DNA of 64,000 nt, from positions 4,779,001 to 4,843,000 of the forward strand of contig NZ_CP065589.1 of NCBI RefSeq assembly GCF_021278965.1, given 5' to 3'. Shown here piece by piece: positions 1 to 8,479 of the stretch. This DNA is from Chryseobacterium capnotolerans (GTDB taxonomy: Bacteria > Bacteroidota > Bacteroidia > Flavobacteriales > Weeksellaceae). The notes under the pieces were generated by a model. It searched no databases, was not told where the DNA came from, and saw only the letters and a program-made list of their open reading frames with translations. The stretch's first letter is position 1, and every line of letters starts with the position of its first letter. The position numbers and the translations under genes were made by a program.

Positions 1-1141
1 GGAAGAAGAAAGTACCAATAATCGCTACCGGAACTGCAATGGCCGGAATAATGGTAGATCTGAAATCCTGTAAGAAGATAAACACTACAATAAATACAAG
101 GATAAATGCTTCTATCAGAGTAGATTTCACCTGTCCTGTCGCTTCATCCAATCTTTCCTTGGTACTCATCACTTTAGTGTATTTGATCCCTGGAGGGAAA
201 GATTTTGAAAGCTGATCAATCGCTTTATTGACTCCTATTTCAATTTCATTGGCATTGGATCCTGTAGTCTGCATAATGGCCACAGTAACCGCATTTTTAC
301 CATTAGAAAGGTTATCGCCGCTGTTATTGATGGATCCAAATTCTATTCTGGCAACATCTTTAAGCCTGATCACATTGGCTCCGTCATTTTTAACGACTAT
401 ATTTTCGTATTGTTCAGGCTTGTTCTTTTTCCCTTTATATCGGATTACATATTCTAATGCAGCATTAGATTCTTCTCCTAATTTACCGGGAGCAGATTCT
501 AAACTGTGGTCAGCAATCGCGTTGGAAACATCAGAAGGTTCCAATCCATAAGAGGCCATTTTCTGAGGATTCAGCCAGATTCTCATGGAATAATCTTTAA
601 TTCCGAAGATCTGTGCCTGTCCAACCCCTTTTACCCTTTTTACCTGTGGAATAAGGTTGATATTAGCATAGTTCTGAAGAAAGGTTTCATCATATTGCTT
701 ATTATCTTCAGTATAGATATTGAAAATCAAAACCATACTGTTCTGCTGTTTTGAAGTGGTAAGACCCATTCTTATCACTTCCTGAGGCAATATTGGTGTG
801 GCCTGCTGTACTCTGTTCTGTACATTCACCGCAGCCTGATCGGCATTTACTCCCTGTTTAAATATCACTGAGATGGTAAATGTCCCGTCATTACTTGCCG
901 TGGATTTCATGTAACTCATGTCTTCCACCCCGTTGATTTGCTCTTCCAGCGGCGTTACTACGGAACGAATCACCGTTTCGCTATTTCCTCCCGGGTAGGA
1001 TCCGGAAACCGTAATAGTAGGCGGAGAAATATCCGGGAACCGGGTCACTGCCAGCTGGTTTAATCCTATGATCCCTAAAATGACAATGATAAGGGATATT
1101 ACCGTCGCCAGTACCGGACGGTCTATTATCTTTTTTAACAT
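1..1141 (-). CDS. RND multidrug efflux permease, HAE1/AcrB family (partial, N-terminal part)
   Basis: This is the inner-membrane pump of a tripartite RND exporter, which moves hydrophobic compounds by proton antiport. About 380 N-terminal residues are present; the rest (family length about 1050) lies beyond the left edge. The start MLKKIIDRPVLATV leads straight into TM1, followed by the porter-domain motifs FPDISPPTITVSGSYPG and GVGQAQIFGIKDYSMRIWL that are typical of AcrB/MexB. The start codon is fixed by TM1 beginning within ten residues. The adaptor gene lies 29 bp upstream on the same strand, so the two form an operon; an outer-membrane factor may follow outside the window. Family assignment is secure, substrate unknown. 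Confidence 0.93.
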   Translation of the reverse strand, partial: MLKKIIDRPVLATVISLIIVILGIIGLNQLAVTRFPDISPPTITVSGSYPGGNSETVIRSVVTPLEEQINGVEDMSYMKSTASNDGTFTISVIFKQGVNADQAAVNVQNRVQQATPILPQEVIRMGLTTSKQQNSMVLIFNIYTEDNKQYDETFLQNYANINLIPQVKRVKGVGQAQIFGIKDYSMRIWLNPQKMASYGLEPSDVSNAIADHSLESAPGKLGEESNAALEYVIRYKGKKNKPEQYENIVVKNDGANVIRLKDVARIEFGSINNSGDNLSNGKNAVTVAIMQTTGSNANEIEIGVNKAIDQLSKSFPPGIKYTKVMSTKERLDEATGQVKSTLIEAFILVFIVVFIFLQDFRSTIIPAIAVPVAIIGTFFF

Positions 1142-1170
1142 TTTCGAATTTTCTAAGAATGATTATAAAA

Positions 1171-2289
1171 TTATTTCGAAGGAGCTACTTTAGCCACAAC
1201 CAGCGCTCCATCTGTAAGGGCATCTATCCTGTTGATAGCGATCTTGTCTCCTGCATTCACTCCATTCTTCACAAAGTAATCCTGAGAAGTACTTCCTGAT
1301 ACTTCAATCTGCGTCATTTTCACTTTATCTTTTCCTTCAAGTTTATAGACAAAGAATCTATCCTGAATATCTTTTACAGAAGTTTTCGGAAGCTTTACTA
1401 CACCATCTAATGCATTGTGGATCAACACCCTTCCTGTTCCTCCTGATCTTAATAATTTATCCGGATTCTGGAAAACTGCTTTCATCTGAATACTTCCGGT
1501 ATTTCTATCAAAGTTTCCACTGGCGTTTTCCAATCTACCTTTGAAGCCATACTTAGAGCCATCTGCTAAAATAAGTTCTACGTTTTCAGTATTTTCCCCT
1601 GAAGCTGCGGCCCTGCTATGGGCAATAAAGTCAGCTTCATTCATAGAGAAGTAAACATTTACACTGCTTATATTAGAAAGTGTTGTTAATGGTGAAGAAT
1701 CAGACGGACTGATGAGGTTTCCTACCCTGTTCGGGATTCTTCCTATATAGCCACTCACAGGAGCTTTAATGTAGGTAAAATTAGCATTGATCTTTGAAGA
1801 ACCTAAGGAAGATTGTGCCTGAGCCACCTGTGCTGATGCTGCTTTAAGACTTGCTTGTGCGGTTTTCAACTGCATATCAGAAACTACTTTTCCTTCTACA
1901 AGAGGTTTTAGTTTTTCAACTTCCAGTCTTGCGGTTTCCTGGGCTGCCAAGGCAGACTTTAATGCTGCTTCATTGGTATTCACCTGCTCATTATATACTG
2001 ATGGATTAATTCTGAACAATATTTGGCCTTTGCTAACAAACTGTCCTTCTTTGATGTATACCGCTTCCAGATATCCTGTCACCTGTGCTTTTATTTCCAC
2101 ATTATCCTGTCCTTCCATGCTTCCCGGATATCCCGTCGTGACGTCTTCATTTCCTGATTTCACCTGGATGAAATCGGTAGGAAGGGCCTGCATCTGCTGT
2201 GCATTTTCCTGAGCATTTCCTGATCCGCAAGAGTACAGTACTGCGGCAGCCATAAGTGAAAGTGCCAGGTATCCTTTTCTATAGTTCAT
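1171..2289 (-). CDS. RND efflux periplasmic adaptor (membrane fusion lipoprotein)
   Basis: This AcrA/MexA-type adaptor (372 aa) links the RND pump to an outer-membrane channel. The N-terminus is a lipoprotein signal ending in the lipobox LYSC, with Cys21 the predicted lipidation site. Next come a biotinyl-lipoyl half-motif (GYLEAVYIKEGQFVSKGQILF), an alanine-rich helical hairpin at about residues 100-165, the second lipoyl half (TYIKAPVSGYIGRI), and beta-barrel and membrane-proximal domains. It is the first gene of the operon, followed at 29 bp by the pump. A 21-bp-spaced direct repeat lies about 90 bp upstream and may be a LytTR operator (inference). Confidence 0.93.
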   Translation of the reverse strand: MNYRKGYLALSLMAAAVLYSCGSGNAQENAQQMQALPTDFIQVKSGNEDVTTGYPGSMEGQDNVEIKAQVTGYLEAVYIKEGQFVSKGQILFRINPSVYNEQVNTNEAALKSALAAQETARLEVEKLKPLVEGKVVSDMQLKTAQASLKAASAQVAQAQSSLGSSKINANFTYIKAPVSGYIGRIPNRVGNLISPSDSSPLTTLSNISSVNVYFSMNEADFIAHSRAAASGENTENVELILADGSKYGFKGRLENASGNFDRNTGSIQMKAVFQNPDKLLRSGGTGRVLIHNALDGVVKLPKTSVKDIQDRFFVYKLEGKDKVKMTQIEVSGSTSQDYFVKNGVNAGDKIAINRIDALTDGALVVAKVAPSK

Positions 2290-2374
2290 AACATTTGTTT
2301 TTAAATTTTACAACAGCAAAATAAGTTCATATAATAAGGATATATGTGCAAAAATCTGGTGAAGCGTAGTTAAT

Positions 2375-2410
2375 CGCAGATGAAACGTATCATACCAAAA
2401 ATGAAAAGAA
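2375..2410 (-). promoter_or_regulatory. candidate LytTR-type direct repeat upstream of efflux operon
   Basis: Read on the minus strand, the units CTTTTCATT and ACGTTTCATC start 21 bp apart (the ATGAAA cores on the plus strand begin at 2380 and 2401). Two half-sites about two helical turns apart are what LytTR-domain regulators usually bind. The same ACGTTTCATC unit recurs at 5420-5429 beside the LytTR operon. The operator role is inferred. Confidence 0.45.
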
Positions 2411-2472
2411 AAGGGGGTATTTCGGTGATTCAGATCGGTAAAAAAGGGCTTTTTCGCTTTAGTATTTCAAAA

Positions 2473-2546
2473 ATACGGTTGGGGTTTTAATTTATACGTT
2501 TCGCTTTTAAAATTCTAAGATCAGGCTATTTCCTCTTCTAATTTCG
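2473..2546 (+). promoter_or_regulatory. candidate direct-repeat operator and promoter of the 2595 barrel gene
   Basis: ATACGGTT and ATACGTTT start 21 bp apart on the plus strand. About 35 bp further on is a -7-like box TAATTTCG (2539-2546) in the context TCTTCTAATTTCGCAGTAT. A very similar context, TCTCTAATTTTGTAGTAT, precedes the universal stress gene at 5503-5510. The 305-bp gap 2290-2594 holds only these sites and the one at 2375. Confidence 0.4.
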
Positions 2547-2594
2547 CAGTATCAAAACATCAAAAAATAAGTCAATAATTTAAATTTTTATTAA

Positions 2595-3185
2595 ATGAAA
2601 AAGTTTTTAGCAATCACAGCGATCGTATTAGGATTAGGAGTACAGGCTCAAACTACCACACCGAAAAAGGAATCAGGAATAGAGCTAATTCCAAAAGCCG
2701 GAATCAATATTGCCAATCAATCCATTAAAAATGTGAATGGTGAGAAATCAAAGACGTCCTTTCAAGCTGGCTTAGGGGTAAATATTCAAACAGGTATCAA
2801 AAACTTTTCTGTGCAGCCCGAGGTTAATTTCATAAGCAAAGGAACAAAGTTTAAAAATAGCATTGGAAGCGAAACGTACAATTTTAATTATTTAGAAATT
2901 CCGGTATTAGCAAAATACAGTTTCGGTCCATTGTATGTAAATGCAGGTCCTTCTATTGGGTTTCTTATGGGAAAAAATGATAAAATGAAAGCAGCATATG
3001 GTAAAACCAAATCAATAGATTTTGGAATGCAGATGGGTGCCGGAGCAGCCATTCCTGCCGGGCCAGGAAAAGTGATTATAGATGGCAGATATAATTTAGG
3101 ATTAAATAATATCTCTGATGAGAAAGGGGTAGATGTGAAAAACAGAGGTTTTGCGATCTCTCTGGGATATGCTATTCCTTTATAA
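2595..3185 (+). CDS. porin-family outer-membrane beta-barrel protein
   Basis: Small outer-membrane barrel (196 aa) of the PorT-like/OMP_b-brl_2 type common in Bacteroidota. It has a signal peptide (MKKFLAITAIVLGLGVQAQ), then alternating amphipathic strands with the family phrases GIELIPKAGINIANQS, QAGLGVNIQTG, FSVQPEVNFISKG, YLEIPVLAKYSFG and VNAGPSIGFLMG. The last strand ends in an aromatic/hydrophobic pattern (GFAISLGYAIPL). No transport substrate can be assigned. It is divergent from the efflux operon and its upstream region resembles that of the stress gene at 5530, so co-control by the neighbouring LytTR system is plausible. Confidence 0.85.
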   Translation: MKKFLAITAIVLGLGVQAQTTTPKKESGIELIPKAGINIANQSIKNVNGEKSKTSFQAGLGVNIQTGIKNFSVQPEVNFISKGTKFKNSIGSETYNFNYLEIPVLAKYSFGPLYVNAGPSIGFLMGKNDKMKAAYGKTKSIDFGMQMGAGAAIPAGPGKVIIDGRYNLGLNNISDEKGVDVKNRGFAISLGYAIPL

Positions 3186-3215
3186 TCTTTAATTTATAGC
3201 TTTTTCTTCATATGG

Positions 3216-3246
3216 TCCCTTCATGAGCAATTCGTGAGGGGATTTT
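3216..3246 (+). terminator. rho-independent terminator after the barrel gene
   Basis: An 11-bp stem (TCCCTTCATGA at 3216-3226, TCGTGAGGGGA at 3232-3242) with wobble pairs and a 5-nt loop is followed by TTTTG. It sits 30 bp after the stop codon at 3185. Confidence 0.6.
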
Positions 3247-3251
3247 GTAAT

Positions 3252-3420
3252 GAGAGAGTTGGAAGCTGGAAGAGGGAGGCAGGAAGTTACTATAGTGCAT
3301 ACAACTTCTGACAGGTATAAAAGGATTTTAAAGCCTTTCTAAAAAGCATTAATTAAAAATGATCTTCATTTGTCTTATCCATTCAAGAACTTCCCTCTTC
3401 CAGCCTCCAGCTTCCTCTCA
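3252..3420. repeat. intergenic inverted-repeat element, copy 1
   Basis: The left end reads GAGAGTTGGAAGCTGGAAGA and continues to GGCAGGAAGTTACTATAG. The right end, at 3389-3420, is its near reverse complement (AACTTCCCTCTTCCAGCCTC, then CAGCTTCCTCTC). The element lies between convergent genes and is followed directly by the stop codon of the LytTR gene. Related copies are at 28378-28543, 42392-42632 and 43575-43730. It contains no ORF and could fold as one long hairpin. Confidence 0.6.
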
Positions 3421-4185
3421 CTAATAATCCATCCAGGACTTGAAAATGGAAGCCTTTTCACGACTTACGATCACCTCCATTTCAGGCTGTTTTCTCAATT
3501 CCAGTTTGAGCTTTCCGTTGAAATGATTAAAGATCTGTTTTACAGAATCTATGTGAATGATAAACTGCCTGTTAGCACGGAAGAAAAACTTTGGATCCAA
3601 TTGTTTCTCAAGTTCTTCAAGTGTTTGTGGAATATTTTCTACAACTCCGGTATTCAGCATAGCTTTACTGATTCCCAATTCCGTGTAAAAGTATAAAATG
3701 TCTTCTGACAATACGGTTTTATATCCGTCACGATGAACGATAAGAAATCGTTTTCTGTAGTCTTTAGGCTGGATATAATTGAGCAACCCTTCAATGGCTG
3801 ATCCTACAACAGGAACCGCTTCCATAAAGGTTTCATACCGTTTTAATGCGGCGTCCAGTTCTTCTTCTTCTATGGGTTTCAGAAGGTAGTCTACACTGTT
3901 ATATTTGAAGGCCTGTACTGCATATTCATCATATGCTGTTGTAAAAATCACAGCACTTTTAACTTCATGTTTATTAAAAATTTCAAAGCTTAGACCATCT
4001 GCCAGACGAATATCCATCATAATGATATCCGGAACGACATTATTTTCCAGCCAATTCACCGTAGAAGTTATTGAATCTTCTACGGAAAGAATTTCAATGT
4101 GTGGTCTTAGCTTTAGCAATAGCCTTTTTAACCGGTCTGCATTAGGTCTTTCATCCTCGACTATTAAAATTTTATTAATCTTCAT
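3421..4185 (-). CDS. LytTR-family response regulator
   Basis: Two-domain transcription regulator (254 aa). The receiver domain (1-125) has the acidic pair in ILIVEDERPNADRL, the phospho-acceptor Asp in DIIMMDIRLADG, the Thr in VIFTTAYDEYAVQAF and the Lys in YLLKPIEEEEL. The LytTR DNA-binding domain (about 150-250) includes RFLIVHRDGYKTVLSEDILYF and FFRANRQFIIHIDSVKQI. It overlaps its partner kinase by 4 bp (ATGA), so the two are translationally coupled. Phosphorylated LytTR proteins bind paired direct repeats; candidates lie at 2375-2505 and 5420-5449 (inference). Confidence 0.95.
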   Translation of the reverse strand: MKINKILIVEDERPNADRLKRLLLKLRPHIEILSVEDSITSTVNWLENNVVPDIIMMDIRLADGLSFEIFNKHEVKSAVIFTTAYDEYAVQAFKYNSVDYLLKPIEEEELDAALKRYETFMEAVPVVGSAIEGLLNYIQPKDYRKRFLIVHRDGYKTVLSEDILYFYTELGISKAMLNTGVVENIPQTLEELEKQLDPKFFFRANRQFIIHIDSVKQIFNHFNGKLKLELRKQPEMEVIVSREKASIFKSWMDY

Positions 4186-5381
4186 ATCAACGGGAGTTTT
4201 ACAATAAATTTATCTTCTGTTTTTTCTATAATCGGTTTTGTATAGCCCAGAATCTCATATCTGGCAATAATATTGGTAAGCCCCACTCCTGAAGAATCCG
4301 GCTTATTGAGTAACGGTAAAAAGGTATTGGCAACCACCAGCTCTTTTTCCGAGTTTGTATACACATGAATTTCCAATGGATTAGCCTTTGAGGTCTGGTT
4401 ATGCTTGATTGCGTTTTCTACCAACAATTGCAGAGATAATGGAAGCGTGTACATGGATCTGTACTCTTCCTGGATATCAATTTTAAATACAACACCTTCC
4501 CCAATTCTTTTTTCAATCAGAAAAATATAAGAGTCCAGAAACTTCAATTCTTCTTCTACAGCAATGATATCTTTCTTGGAATTGACCAGCAGATATCGAT
4601 ATACCCGGGCAAATTTTTCTGAATACTCATATCCCAGCTGCTGATCTTCCAGAATAAGCTCTGAAAGTACACTTAGGTTATTAAAGATAAAATGTGGATC
4701 TATCTGCAGTTTAAGGGCCTGAAGTTCAGCGGCCATAGCTGCTTGCTTATGCTTAGAAGCTCTTAATTTATGCTGCGCTGCTTCCACAGCAGTTCTTTTC
4801 CAGTTTTGAAGCAGGTAATCTACCGTATTAAAACCACTTATAATAAGAGATATTACAATATTTGTGGCTACCCATTGTCCTAATAAGGTATATTCTTTCC
4901 GGGAGTCCATTTCAGGTAAGTTGTCTGAGGTACAGTCTACAATGGCATTAATGATCATCACAATCAGGACACTACCTACAATCTGAAGAAATCCCTGTAT
5001 CAACAATCGCTTGATCGTTCTGTCTTTCCAGGGAAGCAGTTTATTGAGCGACGCATCAATAAGGATACTTACCTCCGATATGATAACTGAAAAAAGAAAC
5101 ACCCATGAAGCGTCTTCAATAATCATCTTTAGCGGAGTGTTCAAATATTCCTGCCAAACCGGATCAAATGGATCAATCAGATAAGAGAAGCCACAAAAAG
5201 CAATCACCGCTACAGCCCAGATTACCAGCCTCCTTTTCATTGTGGAAAGGAACTTTTTACTTCGTCTTAAATTTTTTCTGATGGTTGCAATCCTATTCAT
5301 TATCCGGGACTTTGTGAATGTAAATATAAAAATAGATTTCAGAAGAGTTTTCTCTATTTTCAACGAGACCGCCAAAACCAT
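4182..5381 (-). CDS. LytS-type sensor histidine kinase
   Basis: Membrane sensor kinase with four hydrophobic segments in the first half and a His_kinase plus HATPase domain in the second. LKLQIDPHFIFNNLSVLSELI carries the phospho-accepting His; LLVENAIKHN is the N box and SGVGLTNIIARYEILGY the G box. The longest frame gives 399 aa from 5381, but Met28 (MNRIATIRKNLRRSKK, start 5300) or Met48 (MKRRLVIWAVAV) fits better, because the first 27 residues look like untranslated leader. It is the first gene of the kinase-regulator operon and is divergent from the universal stress gene. The signal is unknown. Confidence 0.92.
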   Translation of the reverse strand: MVLAVSLKIEKTLLKSIFIFTFTKSRIMNRIATIRKNLRRSKKFLSTMKRRLVIWAVAVIAFCGFSYLIDPFDPVWQEYLNTPLKMIIEDASWVFLFSVIISEVSILIDASLNKLLPWKDRTIKRLLIQGFLQIVGSVLIVMIINAIVDCTSDNLPEMDSRKEYTLLGQWVATNIVISLIISGFNTVDYLLQNWKRTAVEAAQHKLRASKHKQAAMAAELQALKLQIDPHFIFNNLSVLSELILEDQQLGYEYSEKFARVYRYLLVNSKKDIIAVEEELKFLDSYIFLIEKRIGEGVVFKIDIQEEYRSMYTLPLSLQLLVENAIKHNQTSKANPLEIHVYTNSEKELVVANTFLPLLNKPDSSGVGLTNIIARYEILGYTKPIIEKTEDKFIVKLPLI

Positions 5382-5419
5382 ACCTGAAACGTAAAATAGA
5401 CGAGTTCAAATGAAGATGA

Positions 5420-5450
5420 CGTTTCATCACCTGAAAAATACATTTCATCA
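5420..5450 (+). promoter_or_regulatory. candidate LytTR direct repeat between kinase and stress gene
   Basis: ACGTTTCATC and ACATTTCATC have TTTCATC cores starting at 5422 and 5443, 21 bp apart. It is the clearest copy of the repeat also seen at 2375-2410. It lies about 55 bp before the -7 box TAATTTTG (5503-5510) of the 5530 gene and upstream of the kinase operon, so it could control either or both. Confidence 0.5.
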
Positions 5451-5529
5451 TCATTTTATACAACATCACAATATTTTTAATACATCGCTTCCATCTCTTC
5501 TCTAATTTTGTAGTATTAAAACCGGTACA

Positions 5530-6355
5530 ATGAAAACAATAATTGTCTGCACAGATTTTTCCCAGGAAGCTGAAAATGCAATTCATTATGCGGCTTCTAT
5601 GGCAAGAGAAAACCAATATCATATTATTCTGTTCAATCTGCAAAGCGTTTCTATTCATGCTCTGAATGCTCAGGCTTCTGCTGATTTTTTCTATGAACAG
5701 ACCCTTAAAAACCAAAAGAAACTTACAGATAAAGCTTCGGAAATCGGTAGTTTATATGCTATAAAAACAGCATACCACCTGGCTTCTGGGGAGCTTCATT
5801 GAGGAACTTAACAACAGTATACAGACTACTAATGCTGACTTTATCGTGATGGGAATGGCAGAAAAGACTCTTGAGCAAAGACTTTTGGGAAATAATGTCA
5901 TCAAGGCTATTCACAGGATTAAAAAGCCGATATTAATTATTCCGGGGCATATAGAGTATACAGGCATTCGAAAAGTTCTCTTTGCCTATGATACCCATAA
6001 ATCCATAACATGGTCTGCAATGAATGACATTTATTCTTTTATTAATGAGTTCAATGCTGAGATTGAGGTATTTAATGTAGGTGAGCGTGTAGAAGATTTT
6101 ACGGAGGTTATTCATGACATTGATCTGAATTCCGGCTATGACCTAGATGATATTAAATACAGCTTTAAGATGATTCAGTCTATTGAAATCACCAAAGCGA
6201 TTGAGGAAGAAGTAAAACTAGCTAATGCAGATCTGCTGACGATGGTTCCTTATCGGTATAATCTTGTGGAATCTCTTTTCCATCGAAGTAAAACAGCCAT
6301 CATGGCCTATAAAAATAAAGTTCCATTACTATCAATCCCCCTAAACATAGATTAA
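5530..6355 (+). pseudogene. universal stress protein, tandem UspA domains (frameshifted as sequenced)
   Basis: Cytoplasmic UspA-family protein with two Usp folds. The first starts MKTIIVCTDFSQEAENAIHYA and the second GIRKVLFAYDTHKSITWSAM. The frame breaks at GGGG (5788-5791). Removing one G joins HLASG to SFIEELNNSIQTTNADFIVMG, a normal domain-1 ending, and restores about 274 aa. The two-domain length is usual in flavobacteria. A one-base sequencing error is the likeliest cause, in line with ten other such breaks in the window. The upstream region carries the TTTCATC direct repeat, which suggests control by the divergent LytTR system. Confidence 0.85.
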
Positions 6356-6432
6356 GGCTCAATCAATAAAAATCAACATTTGAATTATCCTTTTTTGCCT
6401 TTTAAGGTTAAATTTTACACTTAATCTTGTTT

Positions 6433-6466
6433 AATAAGACCGGAGCTTTCTTCGGTCTTATTTTGA
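6433..6466 (+). terminator. rho-independent terminator after the stress gene
   Basis: Stem AATAAGACCG (6433-6442) pairs with CGGTCTTATT (6453-6462) around a 10-nt loop, followed by a short T-rich run. Confidence 0.75.
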
Positions 6467-6572
6467 TTTCTACCCCATACTCTCTGCAAATCAAATAGAA
6501 AGATCACATCCGGATTAAAACGACCACTTTTATTTTGATATAAATTGTACTTTTATTGTAAAACAAAGTATT

Positions 6573-7034
6573 ATGAAATCTAATTCTTTTTATTACAGAC
6601 TCCCTACTATCTGTCTGCTGTTCATCGGAAGCATTCCTTTGACTGCACAAAAGATCAGTAAACAATGCCTGCAAAAGCTGAAACTTACTTCTGATAAAAT
6701 TATATTAACCTTCGATCATTATGAACAGCCTGTTCAAACTGAAATTATTATCGATCCGGCAAATTCCTCTATCAGAACGACTATTCAAATGCCCAATAAA
6801 CAAGATAAAAAGGTCACCAATTATAAGATTAAGGAAATTAAATGTGAGATGAATGAAGAGTTGACGTCTGGAAATATTGTATATAGGATAGAAAATAATA
6901 ATCCTGACGGAAGCTTTTCAGACGGAGGATTTATACTGAAAGCCAACCCACAAGGACTAACTTTCTCCAATACGACTGATCCACCAGAAAATACAGCAAT
7001 TATTCCGGTTTCAAAATATGAGGTTATAAAATAA
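6573..7034 (+). CDS. secreted protein of unknown function
   Basis: No family recognised. The 153-aa product has a signal peptide (about 1-25, LLFIGSIPLTAQ) with Sec-type cleavage expected after AQ. The mature part is small, soluble and beta-rich by eye, with few cysteines (QCLQ and KCEMNE) and no visible catalytic motif. A -7-like TACTTTTA lies about 20 bp before the start. The gene is monocistronic and convergent with the ATP-grasp gene. A periplasmic or surface location is inferred only from the signal peptide. Confidence 0.7.
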   Translation: MKSNSFYYRLPTICLLFIGSIPLTAQKISKQCLQKLKLTSDKIILTFDHYEQPVQTEIIIDPANSSIRTTIQMPNKQDKKVTNYKIKEIKCEMNEELTSGNIVYRIENNNPDGSFSDGGFILKANPQGLTFSNTTDPPENTAIIPVSKYEVIK

Positions 7035-7042
7035 CTAAAAAA

Positions 7043-7069
7043 GCCTTCTACGCTGTCGACGTAGAAGGC
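7043..7069 (-). terminator. terminator between convergent genes
   Basis: A perfect 10-bp stem GCCTTCTACG / CGTAGAAGGC encloses a 7-nt loop. The A-run on its plus-strand left side becomes TTTTTT on the minus strand, so it mainly serves the ATP-grasp gene ending at 7098, and weakly the gene ending at 7034. Confidence 0.8.
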
Positions 7070-7097
7070 CATCCTTAATATAATAATATAAAAACTA

Positions 7098-7967
7098 TCA
7101 GGAAAGCTGAGTTATTAATGCCTGATAATAGTTTTCTTGTAACTCATTGCTGCCATTGAGAAATAAATAGGGTTCAATAAGCTCCAGTTCCATTAAATGA
7201 AATGAATTATTGATTAATACACCATCTACTCTCGCATACAGTGTAGATTGAGGTAAGCTTTTTAAATACACCGCGGCCTGCTCTATATGCAATGGATTCG
7301 GCGTGGGAAAGCTGATGCTTCCACCATGATAATGCTGTACCCTGAAATCTCCCTGTTTAGGTATTTTTAATGAACAATGACTGTATTTTCCGTTGAAAAA
7401 CAGGAATGACCATTCCCCGTTTTTGATTTCTTCTACAAAAGGCTGTACCATATAATCCTGCTCTTTCAGAAATTGGTCTATCTCTTTAGAACGTTCATCA
7501 AAATTATCTCTGCTTATTGTTACTGTATTCTGTGCACCAGCACTCACACAAGGCTTCACTACAAGTTTATCTGCATTAAAAAGATCAAAGAACTGATGAC
7601 TAAAAGAAGATCCTTTTTCCACATATTCTGAAGCGATGACCGGAAGCTGCTTATCGGCAATATCTTTCAGGTAATGCTTATCAGAATTCCACTTGATGAT
7701 TTCTACAGGATTTAAAACTTTAACTCCCAGCTGTTCAAGATGATCAAGCCAATTCAGGAATTCATTCAAGTGATTATGATAATCCCAGGGAGATTTAATA
7801 ACCGCGACATCAAAACTGCTCCAATCTACGTTTTCATCGTTCCAAATGGTTGGGATTACATCCAATCCTTTATCTTTTAAAAAGCTGATGAGTTCTGTAT
7901 CTTCATCATTCGCCACTCCCTGTGAAAGTCTCGCTTCTTTTTTATAGCCTACTACTGTGATTTTCAT
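7098..7967 (-). CDS. ATP-grasp domain protein (RimK / glutathione-synthetase-like)
   Basis: The 289-aa cytoplasmic enzyme has an ATP-grasp fold, which uses ATP to form acyl-phosphate intermediates for carboxylate-amine ligation. An N-terminal pre-ATP-grasp region (ITVVGYKKEARLS, then DVAVIKSPWDYHNHLNEFLNW) is followed by the ATP-binding part, with LVVKPCVSAGAQNT as the lysine and glycine-rich segment, YMVQPFVEEIKNGEWSFLFF, and acidic metal ligands in RVDGVLINNSFHLMELELIEP. This pattern matches proteins often annotated as RimK-domain or cycloserine-pathway DcsG-like ligases. The substrate cannot be deduced and no biosynthetic partners are adjacent. Confidence 0.8.
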   Translation of the reverse strand: MKITVVGYKKEARLSQGVANDEDTELISFLKDKGLDVIPTIWNDENVDWSSFDVAVIKSPWDYHNHLNEFLNWLDHLEQLGVKVLNPVEIIKWNSDKHYLKDIADKQLPVIASEYVEKGSSFSHQFFDLFNADKLVVKPCVSAGAQNTVTISRDNFDERSKEIDQFLKEQDYMVQPFVEEIKNGEWSFLFFNGKYSHCSLKIPKQGDFRVQHYHGGSISFPTPNPLHIEQAAVYLKSLPQSTLYARVDGVLINNSFHLMELELIEPYLFLNGSNELQENYYQALITQLS

Positions 7968-8105
7968 GCTTCTGTTATTATGATTTTATCTTATCGTAAA
8001 GTTGCGAAGAATAGGGAGATAGTTGTAGATACAGATCTTGGGATTTTATTGGGATACAGTTAATTTAGGGTTCATGGACTTACAATTTTTTATAGCATAG
8101 TTTAA

Positions 8106-8478
8106 TTACTTATAATCAAATCTATCTTCGTCTGGGTACCAATAATTTGTCATACATGGTCCCAATGCATTATTTTTATATGCTTCTAACTGATCTTCCA
8201 ATTCACCTAAAGTTACAAGATTAACAACTCTACCTTCTGCTTTTTCAACAAGAAATGAACCTCCCTCCCATTAATGCATATTTAAAGTCTCCAGTTAAAA
8301 TATATTTCTTAGAATTAAAATGATAAATATTCCCATAGGGCTTTTTGATAATATCATCACCATATAGCATTGGCTTAATACTTTTATCTACTATTTTTTT
8401 TATAAAACGTTCTGTTATGGTTAGCATTTCTTTATCTGTTAACATCGATAACAACGTTTTTTTATAATATTTTGACAA
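8106..8478 (-). pseudogene. immunity-like protein, possibly Imm35/YrhB type (frameshifted as sequenced)
   Basis: The reading frame runs from MSKYYKKTLLSMLTDKEM to KYALMGG and then breaks. Removing one base from the CCC at 8263-8265 continues it as GGSFLVEKAEGRVVNLVTLG and on to YWYPDEDRFDYK, giving about 123 aa. The centre, with a small-residue turn, FLVEK and an acidic or glycine turn, resembles the GPxxVDKxTG element of YrhB/Imm35 immunity proteins. It starts one base after the stop of the first immunity gene, so it belongs to the toxin operon and may be an orphan immunity kept from an earlier toxin allele. Family assignment is tentative. Confidence 0.5.
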
Positions 8479-8479
8479 C

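Noticed and set aside
228..754. Two plus-strand frames over the first 750 bases
   Set aside because: They run antisense to the RND pump gene, whose minus-strand translation shows clear AcrB motifs.
5293..5715. Minus-strand frame of 140 codons upstream of the LytS kinase
   Set aside because: It is antisense to the stress gene, crosses its promoter and shows no domain or composition of a real protein.
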